The notes under the pieces were generated by a model, which was not told the DNA's origin, did no database searches, and worked only from the letters and a program-made list of their open reading frames with translations. DNA of 64,000 bases from Dyadobacter beijingensis DSM 21582 (GTDB lineage Bacteria > Bacteroidota > Bacteroidia > Cytophagales > Spirosomataceae): the NCBI RefSeq assembly GCF_000382205.1, contig NZ_KB907786.1, positions 434,001 to 498,000 of the forward strand, written 5' to 3'. The translations under genes and the position numbers were made by a program. This document shows, piece after piece, positions 17,437 through 25,821 of this stretch; the first letter of the stretch is position 1, and each line of letters opens with the position of its first letter.

Positions 17437-19270
17437 AGGATTTATCACACACAGGATTTTAATATGGATTTGTGCGCTCGTCTTGGCGCATAGCACCGCA
17501 TTGCGCGCGCAGATAAGCATCGTGCCGATCGATCAGGCCCGGTTCCAGGTTACGGAAGACGACGAGGCCGGTCTCCGCACGCAGGCATCGCTCAACCTGC
17601 CGTTTTTCGACGATTTTTCCACGACCAAAACACTCGCTCCCAACACGAACTACTGGTTGCCGGGAAGCGGCGTATACATTAATAATACGCTCACCAGTTC
17701 ACATCCGTCGATGAATATAGCCACATTCGACGGGCTGAATGCCGCCGGAGTTCCCTACAACCTCGTCAACCCACTGAACCAGGGCTATACCGACACGCTC
17801 ACTTCGCAGCCGGTCAACCTGGCCGGAAAAGTCGCTGCGGATTCGGTGTACCTGAGCTTTTACTGGGCTGCGAAAGGCCTCGGCGAGCTGCCCGATTCGA
17901 GCGACTTCCTGCGGTTGGAATTTTTTAGTAAAACAAAGGAGTGGGTGCCGGTTTGGACGCAGCTCGGCTACCAGGTCGATACGCTGTTTCACCAGCAATT
18001 TGTCGTCATTAAGGATGCCAATTATTTCCATGATGCGTTTCAATTCCGGTTCAGGTCGTACGGCCGCAGTTCGGGACCGTATGACACCTGGCACCTGGAT
18101 TACGTTTATCTGAATGCGAAACGGTCGGCTAAGCAGCCCTACCTGTTTGATGTAGCCATGCGGAAGCCGGTTTCAAGCGTTTTGAAGAAATATACGGCGA
18201 TGCCGTTGCGTCAGTACCGCGTGAATCCGGCAGCGGTGACGGCCGATTCTGTTAAGACCGACATTGTCAACCATTTCAATAACTTCAACATCCTCACGAG
18301 CACATTCACGCTCACGGACGCGCAGCGCGGGACGGAATACCTGCGCAATGTGCAGCGCTCGATCTACGTGGAATCGCTGAAATCCCAGAGACTGGGGGTA
18401 AAAACGTCCGCATTGAATCCCGCCGCGCAGCTCGACAGCCTGAATCTGATCAGCAAGTTTTACATTACTACCACTGATACCATTCCCGGCGCCAATCTCA
18501 AAACAAACGATACCATTACCGCCCGCACCGCATTGTCGGACTACTTTGCATATGATGACGGAAGCGCCGAATACGGTGTGCAGGTAAACCAGAAGCTGGG
18601 CCGGGTTGCGATCCAATACGTGTTGACCAGGGCTGACACGATCGGAGGCATCCGCATGTCGATGGTGTCTTTTAACAAGGATATTTCAGGACAAGGGTTT
18701 ACCATTCAGATATATGGCAACAAGGGCGGTAAGCCCGACCAGATGATCGCGCAGCGTTCGGTGGCGGTGCGGTACCCGGCTGTTCGTGATGGTTTTGTCG
18801 ATTACGCATTCACGACCCCGGTGGCGGTATCCGATACTTTTTATGTGGGCTGGCTGCAAATCAACGATCAGCCGGTGACGGTCGGTTTCGACCGTAATTC
18901 TTTGCTCGGCAGGAATGCGGTATATTATAATCTGGGCACGGAATGGGCGAAGGAAACGACGCTGAAAGGATCGATCATGGTCCGTCCGTACCTCGGAAAG
19001 AGGGCGCAGGGTGTTGTTACCGGCAATGAACCGGCCGGTCAGATCAGTGCGATCTTTTACCCGAACCCTGCCAAAGGCGAAGTGCACTGGAATAACAAAT
19101 CGCTCCGCCGGATCGACATTTATAGTTCGGGCGGCAAACTGATGCATTCGCTCACACCTGCCCGCGAGCAGCAATCGGCGCCGGTAGGGCATTTAAGTGA
19201 GGGCATTTACCTGTTTAAAGCCACCGACGGGAAACGTTCTTTTGTGCAAAAAATGTTAATCTCTAAATAG
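17414..19270 (+). CDS. Secreted protein with T9SS type A C-terminal sorting domain
   Basis: A 618-residue protein with a signal peptide (about 1-33, ending RAQ) and a large beta-rich body of unknown activity. The last 80 residues fit the Por secretion-system C-terminal sorting domain: FYPNPAKGEVHWNN, then RIDIYSSGGKLMHSL, then LSEGIYLFKATDGKR and a final basic strand VQKMLISK. Such proteins cross the inner membrane by Sec and the outer membrane by the type IX system, whose core genes lie at 22-27 kb. The gene overlaps the PASTA gene by 23 bases. The substrate or partner is unknown. Confidence 0.85.
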   Translation: MKINRSSKGFITHRILIWICALVLAHSTALRAQISIVPIDQARFQVTEDDEAGLRTQASLNLPFFDDFSTTKTLAPNTNYWLPGSGVYINNTLTSSHPSMNIATFDGLNAAGVPYNLVNPLNQGYTDTLTSQPVNLAGKVAADSVYLSFYWAAKGLGELPDSSDFLRLEFFSKTKEWVPVWTQLGYQVDTLFHQQFVVIKDANYFHDAFQFRFRSYGRSSGPYDTWHLDYVYLNAKRSAKQPYLFDVAMRKPVSSVLKKYTAMPLRQYRVNPAAVTADSVKTDIVNHFNNFNILTSTFTLTDAQRGTEYLRNVQRSIYVESLKSQRLGVKTSALNPAAQLDSLNLISKFYITTTDTIPGANLKTNDTITARTALSDYFAYDDGSAEYGVQVNQKLGRVAIQYVLTRADTIGGIRMSMVSFNKDISGQGFTIQIYGNKGGKPDQMIAQRSVAVRYPAVRDGFVDYAFTTPVAVSDTFYVGWLQINDQPVTVGFDRNSLLGRNAVYYNLGTEWAKETTLKGSIMVRPYLGKRAQGVVTGNEPAGQISAIFYPNPAKGEVHWNNKSLRRIDIYSSGGKLMHSLTPAREQQSAPVGHLSEGIYLFKATDGKRSFVQKMLISK

Positions 19271-19294
19271 CTTATCTTCACAACTTTTTGAAAT

Positions 19295-19594
19295 ATGGAT
19301 ATTACAGTTGAAGAATTAAAGGAACGTCTGGAAAAGGGCGAAGATCTGCACTTTTACGATGTTCGTGAGGAACACGAATACGAAGAGGACAACCTCGGCG
19401 CGGTACTGATCCCGCTAGGCGAGCTTCCCGACCATTTGGATGAGTTGGAGCCGTTGAAAGACGAGGAAATTATCATTCACTGCCGTTCAGGCGCCCGCAG
19501 TGGAAAGGCAGCGCGCTACCTCGAATCGCAGGGCTTTTCAAACGTACGCAACGTGTTGGGCGGCATTCTGGCCTACCGCGAGCTGGAAGACTAA
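19295..19594 (+). CDS. Rhodanese-like sulfurtransferase, single domain
   Basis: A 99-residue cytoplasmic protein with one rhodanese domain. The active-site loop reads HCRSGARSG with the persulfide-forming C63, and the family's aspartate motif YDVREEHEY lies near 21-29. It could transfer sulfur or act on phosphorylated or thiol substrates. No signal peptide is present. It is closed by a perfect 14-base hairpin nine bases after its stop. Confidence 0.92.
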   Translation: MDITVEELKERLEKGEDLHFYDVREEHEYEEDNLGAVLIPLGELPDHLDELEPLKDEEIIIHCRSGARSGKAARYLESQGFSNVRNVLGGILAYRELED

Positions 19595-19602
19595 TTCCGG
19601 CA

Positions 19603-19634
19603 GGCATTTGACGGGACCATTCCCGTCAAATGCC
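19603..19634. terminator. Hairpin terminator between rhodanese and miaA
   Basis: A perfect 14-base stem (GGCATTTGACGGGA against its complement) with a four-base loop lies between the converging genes. The right arm overlaps the end of miaA. The T-run is short, so efficiency in the plus direction is uncertain. Confidence 0.65.
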
Positions 19635-20555
19635 TTTATACAATCCTCCCTTTTCCCGCACGTATTGCAGAATGCGATCGTATTCGTCGGGATGAAACCA
19701 TTCAAAATTTCCCTGGTGCCTGAACCACGTCAGTTGGCGTTTGGCATATCTGCGGGAGTTTTGCTTCAAAAGCCGCACCATTTCCACCTCGTCGTATTCG
19801 CCGTCGAAGCAGGCATATACCTCCCGGTAACCTACTGTTTTCAATGCGTGATGGTCTCTGTACGCGATCACGCTTTTGGCCTCTTCTACGAGCCCTTCTC
19901 GCAGCATAATGTCCATTCGCTGATCGATCCGATGGTACAGCTCTGGCCGGTCGCGGTCGAGGGCGATGTTAATGGCCGTAAACGGGCGGTTACCGGTATT
20001 TTTTAGCTTGAATTGACTGATGGGTGTCCCCGACGTGTAAAACACTTCCAGCGCCCGCACTACGCGCTGCGGATTGGCAAGCTCCGGTGTAGCCGCAAAT
20101 TCAGGATCGATCTGCGTGATTTCTTCTTGCAATGCGGGCAGGCCCTGGTCGTTCAATTTCTCCATGAGCGACTCGCGCAGGCCCGGTAGGGGGGCGGGGA
20201 GCTCGTCGAGACCTTCGAGTACCGCTTTGACGTAGAATCCCGACCCGCCGGTCATGACAACGATATCATATTTTTGAAACAGCACTTCTAAGAGCGCCAA
20301 TGCATCGCGTTCAAAATCTCCCGCGCTGTATGCTTCTGCAATGGAGTGGGAATCCACAAAATGGTGACGGGCCTGCGCCAGTTCGTCCGGCGTGGGTTTG
20401 GCGGTACCGATACTGAGTTCCCGAAAGAACTGGCGCGAATCGGCGGATATGATTTCGGTCCCCAAATCCTGCGCAAGCCTGATCGACAGGGCTGTTTTCC
20501 CGACGGCCGTTGGCCCGGCGATTGTAACCAGATATTTCTGTGGGCTATTTGGCAT
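19626..20555 (-). CDS. miaA: tRNA dimethylallyltransferase
   Basis: A 309-residue enzyme that adds the dimethylallyl group to A37 of tRNAs reading UNN codons. The P-loop is GPTAVGKT at 14-21, followed by the conserved ISADSRQ and the tRNA-contacting region GTAKPTPDEL. The catalytic and substrate-binding segments ending in TVGYREVYACFDG and RRYAKRQLTWFR are intact. Length is normal. The gene converges with the rhodanese gene and is divergent from the DUF4230 gene, 44 bases away. Confidence 0.96.
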   Translation of the reverse strand: MPNSPQKYLVTIAGPTAVGKTALSIRLAQDLGTEIISADSRQFFRELSIGTAKPTPDELAQARHHFVDSHSIAEAYSAGDFERDALALLEVLFQKYDIVVMTGGSGFYVKAVLEGLDELPAPLPGLRESLMEKLNDQGLPALQEEITQIDPEFAATPELANPQRVVRALEVFYTSGTPISQFKLKNTGNRPFTAINIALDRDRPELYHRIDQRMDIMLREGLVEEAKSVIAYRDHHALKTVGYREVYACFDGEYDEVEMVRLLKQNSRRYAKRQLTWFRHQGNFEWFHPDEYDRILQYVREKGGLYKGI

Positions 20556-20599
20556 TGTGCCGTTTTTATTTGAATTTTAATCAGCACAAAAATAGAGAT

Positions 20600-21268
20600 A
20601 TGGAAGCCTCCACACTAGTTTTTTTGATGATCTCACTCGTTGCCGGCGGCTTGGCCGGCAGTACACTCACAGGGTGGCTGCAAAAGCGGAAGACAAAGAA
20701 ATATGTATCGGCGCAGGAGGCGACCGTTTTGATCGAGCGGATCGAGAAGGTATTCAAAGTCGTGATGGCGGAGGGTTATTTCACCGAAATCTACAATTAC
20801 CAGAACGACAAGAACATCTGGAACCTCATTAATGACAAAAAGAAGGCATTGATCATTGCGAAGGCCAAAGTGCTCGTCGGCTATGATTTTGGAAAAATGA
20901 AATTCCACCGCCCGGACGGTGAACGCAGGCTTGTTATCGACTTTTTCCCCGCTCCTGAAATTCTTTCGATCGATACCGATTATAAGTTTTATGATATCGA
21001 GCAGGGCTGGCTGAACCGTTTTCACAGCGAAGACTACACCGCGATTCTCAACGAGGCCAAGCAGACGATGAACGACAAGGCGATGGAGAGCGATTTGCCG
21101 CGCATTGCGGGGAACCAGGTGCAGTTGATGATATTCCAATTGGCGTCGTCGATGAACTGGGAGATTGAATTGAAGTTGCCGGACGGAAATGTGGCCATGC
21201 TGAAAGAATTTACACATTACCGCTCAGTGGAAGCACAGGTCGATTCTTTGGGGACCACAAAGGAATAG
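20600..21268 (+). CDS. DUF4230 domain protein, membrane anchored
   Basis: A 222-residue protein with an N-terminal membrane helix (about 4-25, LVFLMISLVAGGLAGSTLTGWL) followed by a domain that I assign to DUF4230 on the pattern of alternating strands ending KAKVLVGYDF and the C-terminal helix with the Asn-Trp-Glu-Ile segment. The family has no known biochemical role. ATG at 20600 is chosen since it starts directly at the membrane anchor; the frame extends further upstream into the miaA promoter side, which is unlikely to be coding. Confidence 0.7.
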   Translation: MEASTLVFLMISLVAGGLAGSTLTGWLQKRKTKKYVSAQEATVLIERIEKVFKVVMAEGYFTEIYNYQNDKNIWNLINDKKKALIIAKAKVLVGYDFGKMKFHRPDGERRLVIDFFPAPEILSIDTDYKFYDIEQGWLNRFHSEDYTAILNEAKQTMNDKAMESDLPRIAGNQVQLMIFQLASSMNWEIELKLPDGNVAMLKEFTHYRSVEAQVDSLGTTKE

Positions 21269-21381
21269 TTGTTTTTTTTATATAATTTATGCGTTAAACG
21301 GCTCTGTCCTCGTCAGAAGGGGAATGGTTTGCGTATTCAGTCGTGTAATTTCTTTTTATCACTTTCTAAACTTTAACAGTT

Positions 21382-22026
21382 ATGTTCAAAAAATTATTAC
21401 TATTCGCCTCGTTAGTGCTGATGATTGCCATGATAAGTTGCAAGGGAGACGACGGAGCGGTTGGCCCGGCAGGACCGGCGGGTGCCCAGGGGCCGGCAGG
21501 ACCAGCGGGCCCGGCAGGACCTGCTGGTGAAGATGGTACAGGAGGTGGTGCCACACCAATCATCCTCTCGCTGGGTGAAGTAAGTACCGACACGACGGGT
21601 GGATTCGTTACCGGCCAGAGCAACCTTACACCGGACCTGGATACGCTTTTCAGCAATTCGGTGGTGTTGGTTTATTTGAAAGCACAAGGCGTGTACTGGG
21701 CTACACCGGGATTGATCAGCTTCGGCGGCGGAGAAGTAAGCTCATTCACATTCATTCACGGTGTTGATCAGAAAACATTCTTCGTTGAAGTATTCCAAAC
21801 CGACTGGAATGGCACGGCCACAAAGCCGCCGATTCGTAAGTTCCAGGATGTACGCGTGGTGGTTCTTCCAGGTTCAGTGGTACCAGTCGGCGGCCGTTTG
21901 AGCTCGGAAATCGACTTCAAAGACTATAACAAAACCATTGCCGCATTCGGCTTGACAGAAGCGAATGTAACAACAATGAACAAGCTGAAATTGAAGATTA
22001 AAAACGGAAAGATCATCGGTAGATAA
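21382..22026 (+). CDS. Collagen-like lipoprotein
   Basis: A 214-residue exported lipoprotein. The signal peptide ends in MISC with the lipid-bearing cysteine at 20. Residues 22-55 are a run of about ten collagen-type Gly-X-Y triplets dominated by GPA and ending GED GTG, which would form a short rigid triple-helical stalk. The remaining 160 residues form a beta-rich globular head with no family I recognise (strings such as VSSFTFIHGVDQKTFFVEVF). A role as a trimeric cell-surface spacer is inferred from form alone. A strong bidirectional terminator follows. Confidence 0.8.
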   Translation: MFKKLLLFASLVLMIAMISCKGDDGAVGPAGPAGAQGPAGPAGPAGPAGEDGTGGGATPIILSLGEVSTDTTGGFVTGQSNLTPDLDTLFSNSVVLVYLKAQGVYWATPGLISFGGGEVSSFTFIHGVDQKTFFVEVFQTDWNGTATKPPIRKFQDVRVVVLPGSVVPVGGRLSSEIDFKDYNKTIAAFGLTEANVTTMNKLKLKIKNGKIIGR

Positions 22027-22045
22027 TTTGAAATCAGGCATAAAC

Positions 22046-22075
22046 AAAAAGCGCTTCCGATCGGAAGCGCTTTTT
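22046..22075. terminator. Perfect bidirectional terminator
   Basis: A 15-base perfect palindrome (AAAAAGCGCTTCCGA and its complement) with A-run and T-run on either side. It separates the collagen-like gene from the end of gldN. Confidence 0.9.
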
Positions 22076-22096
22076 GCATTATAAGCTATTTCTTGA

Positions 22097-23152
22097 TTAG
22101 TATTCCCAAAGTCCGTGTTCGAGTTCCATCAGCTCCTGTTCGTAGTTCAGGGATTTGATAAGGGCCTCTTTTTCGCCGTTGTAGATATCGAGGAATGCCT
22201 TATCGTTGGCGTTCGAGAACTTGGTGATCCGTCCGTAGAACAAGCGAAGGTCAAATGCATCCGCGAGGTTCTTGTTTTGAGCAGTATTATGGGTGTTGTA
22301 CCAGATATACTTCTTAGGATCGCTTCTGAAAAGTCTTTCTACATCTTTCCAGCGGAACGAGGCTACCGGAAGTTCGAGACCTGTTGCAGTTTGCTCGGCA
22401 GGAAGCACGATCGTGATCGTCTGGATGTCGTTGTACAAACGTGATCTTTTCTTATCGAACACCCAGTCTTCCTTCACTTCGAGAATGCTCAGCTGATCCG
22501 GGAAGTATTCTTCTTCTGTTGCAGCCAAACTTTGCGTGTCGAAAGAAGTGGTGTCTGGTTTGGGCGCTTCTACCTTTGGTTCTTCTTTGGCGACCTCGGT
22601 TTTAGCACCTTTTTTCGAAGATTTCTTCTTGGGAGGACCCCATCCGTCATCTTCTACCACCGCTTCTTTCTTCGGATCTTTTTTGGCACCATTGCCCCAT
22701 CCATCGTCGGCAGCTGCCTGCTTGCTAGGGTCGGTTTTGGCTTTGGCATCCCATCCATCGGCTTTGGCCGGTTCACCGAAACCTGCCGCAAGTTCCTCGG
22801 CAGAGAGGCCGGCGGTTTGGTTAGGGATCAGGACACGTTTATGAAGTTCGTCACCGGTGATTTTGGTAGCGCAGGAATCGTTGGTATAAGCATCGATCAA
22901 CCCTGCTTTCGCCGCATCCAACAAGTAACGTGTGATCTCATTGTTTTTAGAGAACATGGAAATGTTCTGCTTTTCTTTCAAATCGACCCGTCTCCAGAGC
23001 GTTCTTTTCATCATCACATCGCCATCAGAAATGGGGCGTGATGAGAACTGATTCGCAGTCGAATCCTCCTTTTCCTGCGCGAATGCGGCAGTACTTGCAA
23101 GAGACAGCGACAGCAAAGACCATGCAATCGTTTTTCCGTTCATTCTTCTCAT
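22097..23152 (-). CDS. gldN: T9SS ring component GldN (PorN)
   Basis: A periplasmic component of the type IX secretion core; with the lipoprotein GldK it forms the outer-membrane-associated ring. A signal peptide (about 1-26, MRRMNGKTIA... to AFAQ) is followed by two conserved blocks (about 45-125 and 215-351). Between them is an unusual charged linker (about 126-202) holding three DGW repeats spaced by Lys, Asp and Pro. The 23152 start gives the best signal peptide; a later Met at 23143 is also possible. It is last in the gldKLMN run, 47 bases after the gldM stop. Confidence 0.92.
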   Translation of the reverse strand: MRRMNGKTIAWSLLSLSLASTAAFAQEKEDSTANQFSSRPISDGDVMMKRTLWRRVDLKEKQNISMFSKNNEITRYLLDAAKAGLIDAYTNDSCATKITGDELHKRVLIPNQTAGLSAEELAAGFGEPAKADGWDAKAKTDPSKQAAADDGWGNGAKKDPKKEAVVEDDGWGPPKKKSSKKGAKTEVAKEEPKVEAPKPDTTSFDTQSLAATEEEYFPDQLSILEVKEDWVFDKKRSRLYNDIQTITIVLPAEQTATGLELPVASFRWKDVERLFRSDPKKYIWYNTHNTAQNKNLADAFDLRLFYGRITKFSNANDKAFLDIYNGEKEALIKSLNYEQELMELEHGLWEY

Positions 23153-23199
23153 ATCATACATAAAGTTGTATTGTCCAATCAACGACTATAAGTGCTGGA

Positions 23200-24792
23200 T
23201 TAGTATAACGCTACGGTACGAGTTTGGTTACCCATTTCCACTTCGCTAACAGCACCTTTGAAATTTTGACGTTCCACTTTCAGGATTTGGATCACGTAGC
23301 GGTCGCCAGGCTGTGCTTGCTGTGCCAGCGAGGAAATAGAGCCGCCGCCGCCGCTAAGCGTCACGCCGTTTATCCGTCTTGTACCGCGGGCGAGCGACAC
23401 TTCAACCTGTGACACGCGAAATTTTGCATCTTCCGGCGAGAAGTTTTTAAAGCTCTCGTCAGGAACCGCCACGATCTGAATGCTTCTTGTACCCGCAGCC
23501 GGTGCACCACGACGCTCATCGAATGCAGCACCGTTCACGCGAACTTCCAAAGATGGTTTCGGAACACGGTTTACCTTGAATGGCTCTGAACCAAGCACAT
23601 TGCCTGCATTGCTTACCGTAATGTTCAGGCTCGCTTTGTTAGGTACAATCGTGAATTTGCCCTTCTGACCGCTGTTGATAATCTCACCGCCGTCTGTCGA
23701 GAAATTAGGTGCCCAAAGCGCTCCCAATGCCGGGCTTTGGATGCTCAGTTTGTTGGCGCAGCCAAAGTACAATGGAGGCAAAGTTCCTGTTTCGATCTGA
23801 TAGGACGGCTTCACGACGAAGTATTCCTGGCTCATGGTGTAAGTAGTGTCTTTTCCCGATGGGGTAGGGATGGTGATCTGTCCGCGAAGCTCTCTTTTGG
23901 CAAGACCCTCCGCATTGTAACCACCGCCTTGCGCCGTGAATTCGATCAACCCTACGCCGTTTTCAACTTTCACCGGAGAACCGTTCAGGCTCATGCGGGG
24001 TGTGATACCCGAAGCAGAAGCGGCGATGAACATTTGTCCTTTGAATTTGGTACCGGCCACCACCGTTTTGGCATCGGCACTTACCATCGCCAGTACGCGG
24101 TCGAACTTAATGTCCGCGGCACCTACTTTGGTGGCAAGGTAGTTCAGTACTTCACCCTCCATCCGACGGATATCGGTTTGCTTCTGGCTCAAAACGGCCA
24201 ATGCAGCCGCGACGGGCGTCGATTCGAAGTTCAGTTCGGCAAAATCCTTGTTACGCTGGTCTTTGTTGCCTTTTGCGAGCGGATCTTCACGACCATCGAG
24301 CGCGAGTGCCTGGAATTTGTTAGGCGATACCTTGTTGAGTTCGTTGGTAAATGCATTCAGCTTTTGTTTCAATGCATATGCCTTACCATTCTTGCGAACG
24401 CCGATCATCAACTCGGCTACTTTTGTTTCTTCCTGTGGATTTTTGATAGCTCCTTCCTCATTGTAGCCGGCCCCTGCATCTTTGATAATTTCATCTTTCA
24501 ATGCATTCAGCTCGTTCGACATACTGGAAGACAGCTTGCGTACCTCCTCGGCTTCTTTGATTACGGCGACGTCGGCTGCCCGGTTACCTGATTTTTCAAC
24601 TGCCGCTTTGATTTTCAACACAGTTTCTTGATTAATCCTGTCAGCGGCTCCCGAAGAAAGTTGCAATGAATTGTTCAGAAGGAGGAATTTCTCGATGATC
24701 GCTGAACTTACCTGCAATGCGAGCATTGCCGTAAGCACCAGATACATCATTCCAATCATCTTTTGACGGGGTGTTTCTTTTCCACCTGCCAT
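23200..24792 (-). CDS. gldM: T9SS motor/periplasmic protein GldM (PorM)
   Basis: A 530-residue inner-membrane protein with one N-terminal membrane helix (about 12-35, reading MIGMMYLVLTAMLALQVSSA) and a long periplasmic part made of repeated Ig-like domains. It starts MAGGKETPRQK, with a basic cytoplasmic stub as in known GldM. With GldL it makes the proton-driven rotary motor, and the periplasmic domains carry energy to the GldK/GldN ring. Length and order in the operon match the family. Confidence 0.97.
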   Translation of the reverse strand: MAGGKETPRQKMIGMMYLVLTAMLALQVSSAIIEKFLLLNNSLQLSSGAADRINQETVLKIKAAVEKSGNRAADVAVIKEAEEVRKLSSSMSNELNALKDEIIKDAGAGYNEEGAIKNPQEETKVAELMIGVRKNGKAYALKQKLNAFTNELNKVSPNKFQALALDGREDPLAKGNKDQRNKDFAELNFESTPVAAALAVLSQKQTDIRRMEGEVLNYLATKVGAADIKFDRVLAMVSADAKTVVAGTKFKGQMFIAASASGITPRMSLNGSPVKVENGVGLIEFTAQGGGYNAEGLAKRELRGQITIPTPSGKDTTYTMSQEYFVVKPSYQIETGTLPPLYFGCANKLSIQSPALGALWAPNFSTDGGEIINSGQKGKFTIVPNKASLNITVSNAGNVLGSEPFKVNRVPKPSLEVRVNGAAFDERRGAPAAGTRSIQIVAVPDESFKNFSPEDAKFRVSQVEVSLARGTRRINGVTLSGGGGSISSLAQQAQPGDRYVIQILKVERQNFKGAVSEVEMGNQTRTVALY

Positions 24793-24839
24793 ATTGTTGT
24801 GTAATCAGTTTTCAGTGATTGAATTATTTAACTAACAAC

Positions 24840-24874
24840 AATGACTCTGCAATCCCTTGAATTGCAGAGTCATT
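24840..24874 (-). terminator. Hairpin in the gldL-gldM gap
   Basis: A perfect 14-base stem (AATGACTCTGCAAT and its complement) with a seven-base loop lies between the gldL stop and the gldM start. On the minus strand only short T stretches follow, so it may be a partial terminator, a processing site or an mRNA-stability element. Confidence 0.55.
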
Positions 24875-24886
24875 GCCAGAAGGCAG

Positions 24887-25702
24887 TTAGGCATTGCCAC
24901 CGCGCATCGCCGTCAGCATGTTTCCGTAAATGCTGTTCAGCGAAGAAATGTTGGTAGTCAGGCGAGACATTTCGTTTTTGAACACCTGCGATTCCTTCGT
25001 AGCGTCGGCCATGTTTTCCATAGCGGCTGTCAGGTTACCGTAGAATGCGTTCATCGCCTTCAGGTGTTTTGTAGTGTCCTGCAATTCGAGTTCGTACACC
25101 GCGTTCAATGCACCCATGTTCTTGGTGATCTGCTGGAACTGGTCGCGGTACGACTGCGCGTCTTTCGTAGCGTCAGCCATGGAAGTCATTGCATTGATCG
25201 CCACACCGTACGACTTGTTCATGTCGCTGATCGCCGTCGATGCATTCTTCACATTCTTCGCGTAATCGTTGGTAGCAACGGTTGCGTCGGTAAGGTCAGT
25301 GATTCTGCCAACGGTATCCGACAGGTTTTTGAAGCCTTTGCCAAGGCTGTCGAAGATATCGGGAGTGATCTTCGCGCTGTCGAGCATCGTGTCGAGTTTG
25401 GCAGTGATATTGCTGCTAGGGGCTGCATTTCTGCTGATAGCCGGACCTGAATAGTCATCGGCCAGCTCAGGATATACGCGGGTCCAGTCTGGTTCTTTGT
25501 CTACGGATTGGGTGAGTGTCTGCAATGCATAAAGCAAGAATATCAGAACCTCGGTGCCCAGACCTGCTGTTAGCATAGGGCCGCCTCCATCCCAGTGCTG
25601 GATTTTAAAAAGAGCTCCTAAAATTACCACGGCAGCACCCGCACTATAAATTGTTGGTACTAGTTTATCCCAAAAAAAATTAGGTCCGCTACTCTTAGCC
25701 AT
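24887..25702 (-). CDS. gldL: T9SS motor protein GldL (PorL)
   Basis: A 271-residue inner-membrane protein. Two membrane helices (about 15-34 and 42-62) hold the family motif KIQHW and the buried acid E51 in GLGTEVLIF, equivalent to the glutamate needed for proton-driven motion in characterised GldL. The rest is a long cytoplasmic helix-rich tail with repeated Asn-containing heptads. It partners with GldM to power secretion and, in gliding species, motility. Confidence 0.96.
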   Translation of the reverse strand: MAKSSGPNFFWDKLVPTIYSAGAAVVILGALFKIQHWDGGGPMLTAGLGTEVLIFLLYALQTLTQSVDKEPDWTRVYPELADDYSGPAISRNAAPSSNITAKLDTMLDSAKITPDIFDSLGKGFKNLSDTVGRITDLTDATVATNDYAKNVKNASTAISDMNKSYGVAINAMTSMADATKDAQSYRDQFQQITKNMGALNAVYELELQDTTKHLKAMNAFYGNLTAAMENMADATKESQVFKNEMSRLTTNISSLNSIYGNMLTAMRGGNA

Positions 25703-25773
25703 ACGAATTGAAATCGGTTACAGTGAAAAAATTATAGTTAGTAAGGTGTTAGATTGACTCGGTCTGATCGTAA

Positions 25774-25805
25774 AAAAGAAGCAGAGTATAAACGCTGCTT
25801 CTTTT
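25774..25805 (-). terminator. Intrinsic terminator-like hairpin between gldK and gldL
   Basis: An 11-base perfect stem (AAAAGAAGCAG and its complement) with a ten-base loop. On the minus strand it is followed by a run of Ts. It lies in the gap after the gldK stop and before gldL. Confidence 0.75.
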
Positions 25806-25821
25806 AAAGTGAAAGTGTTTT

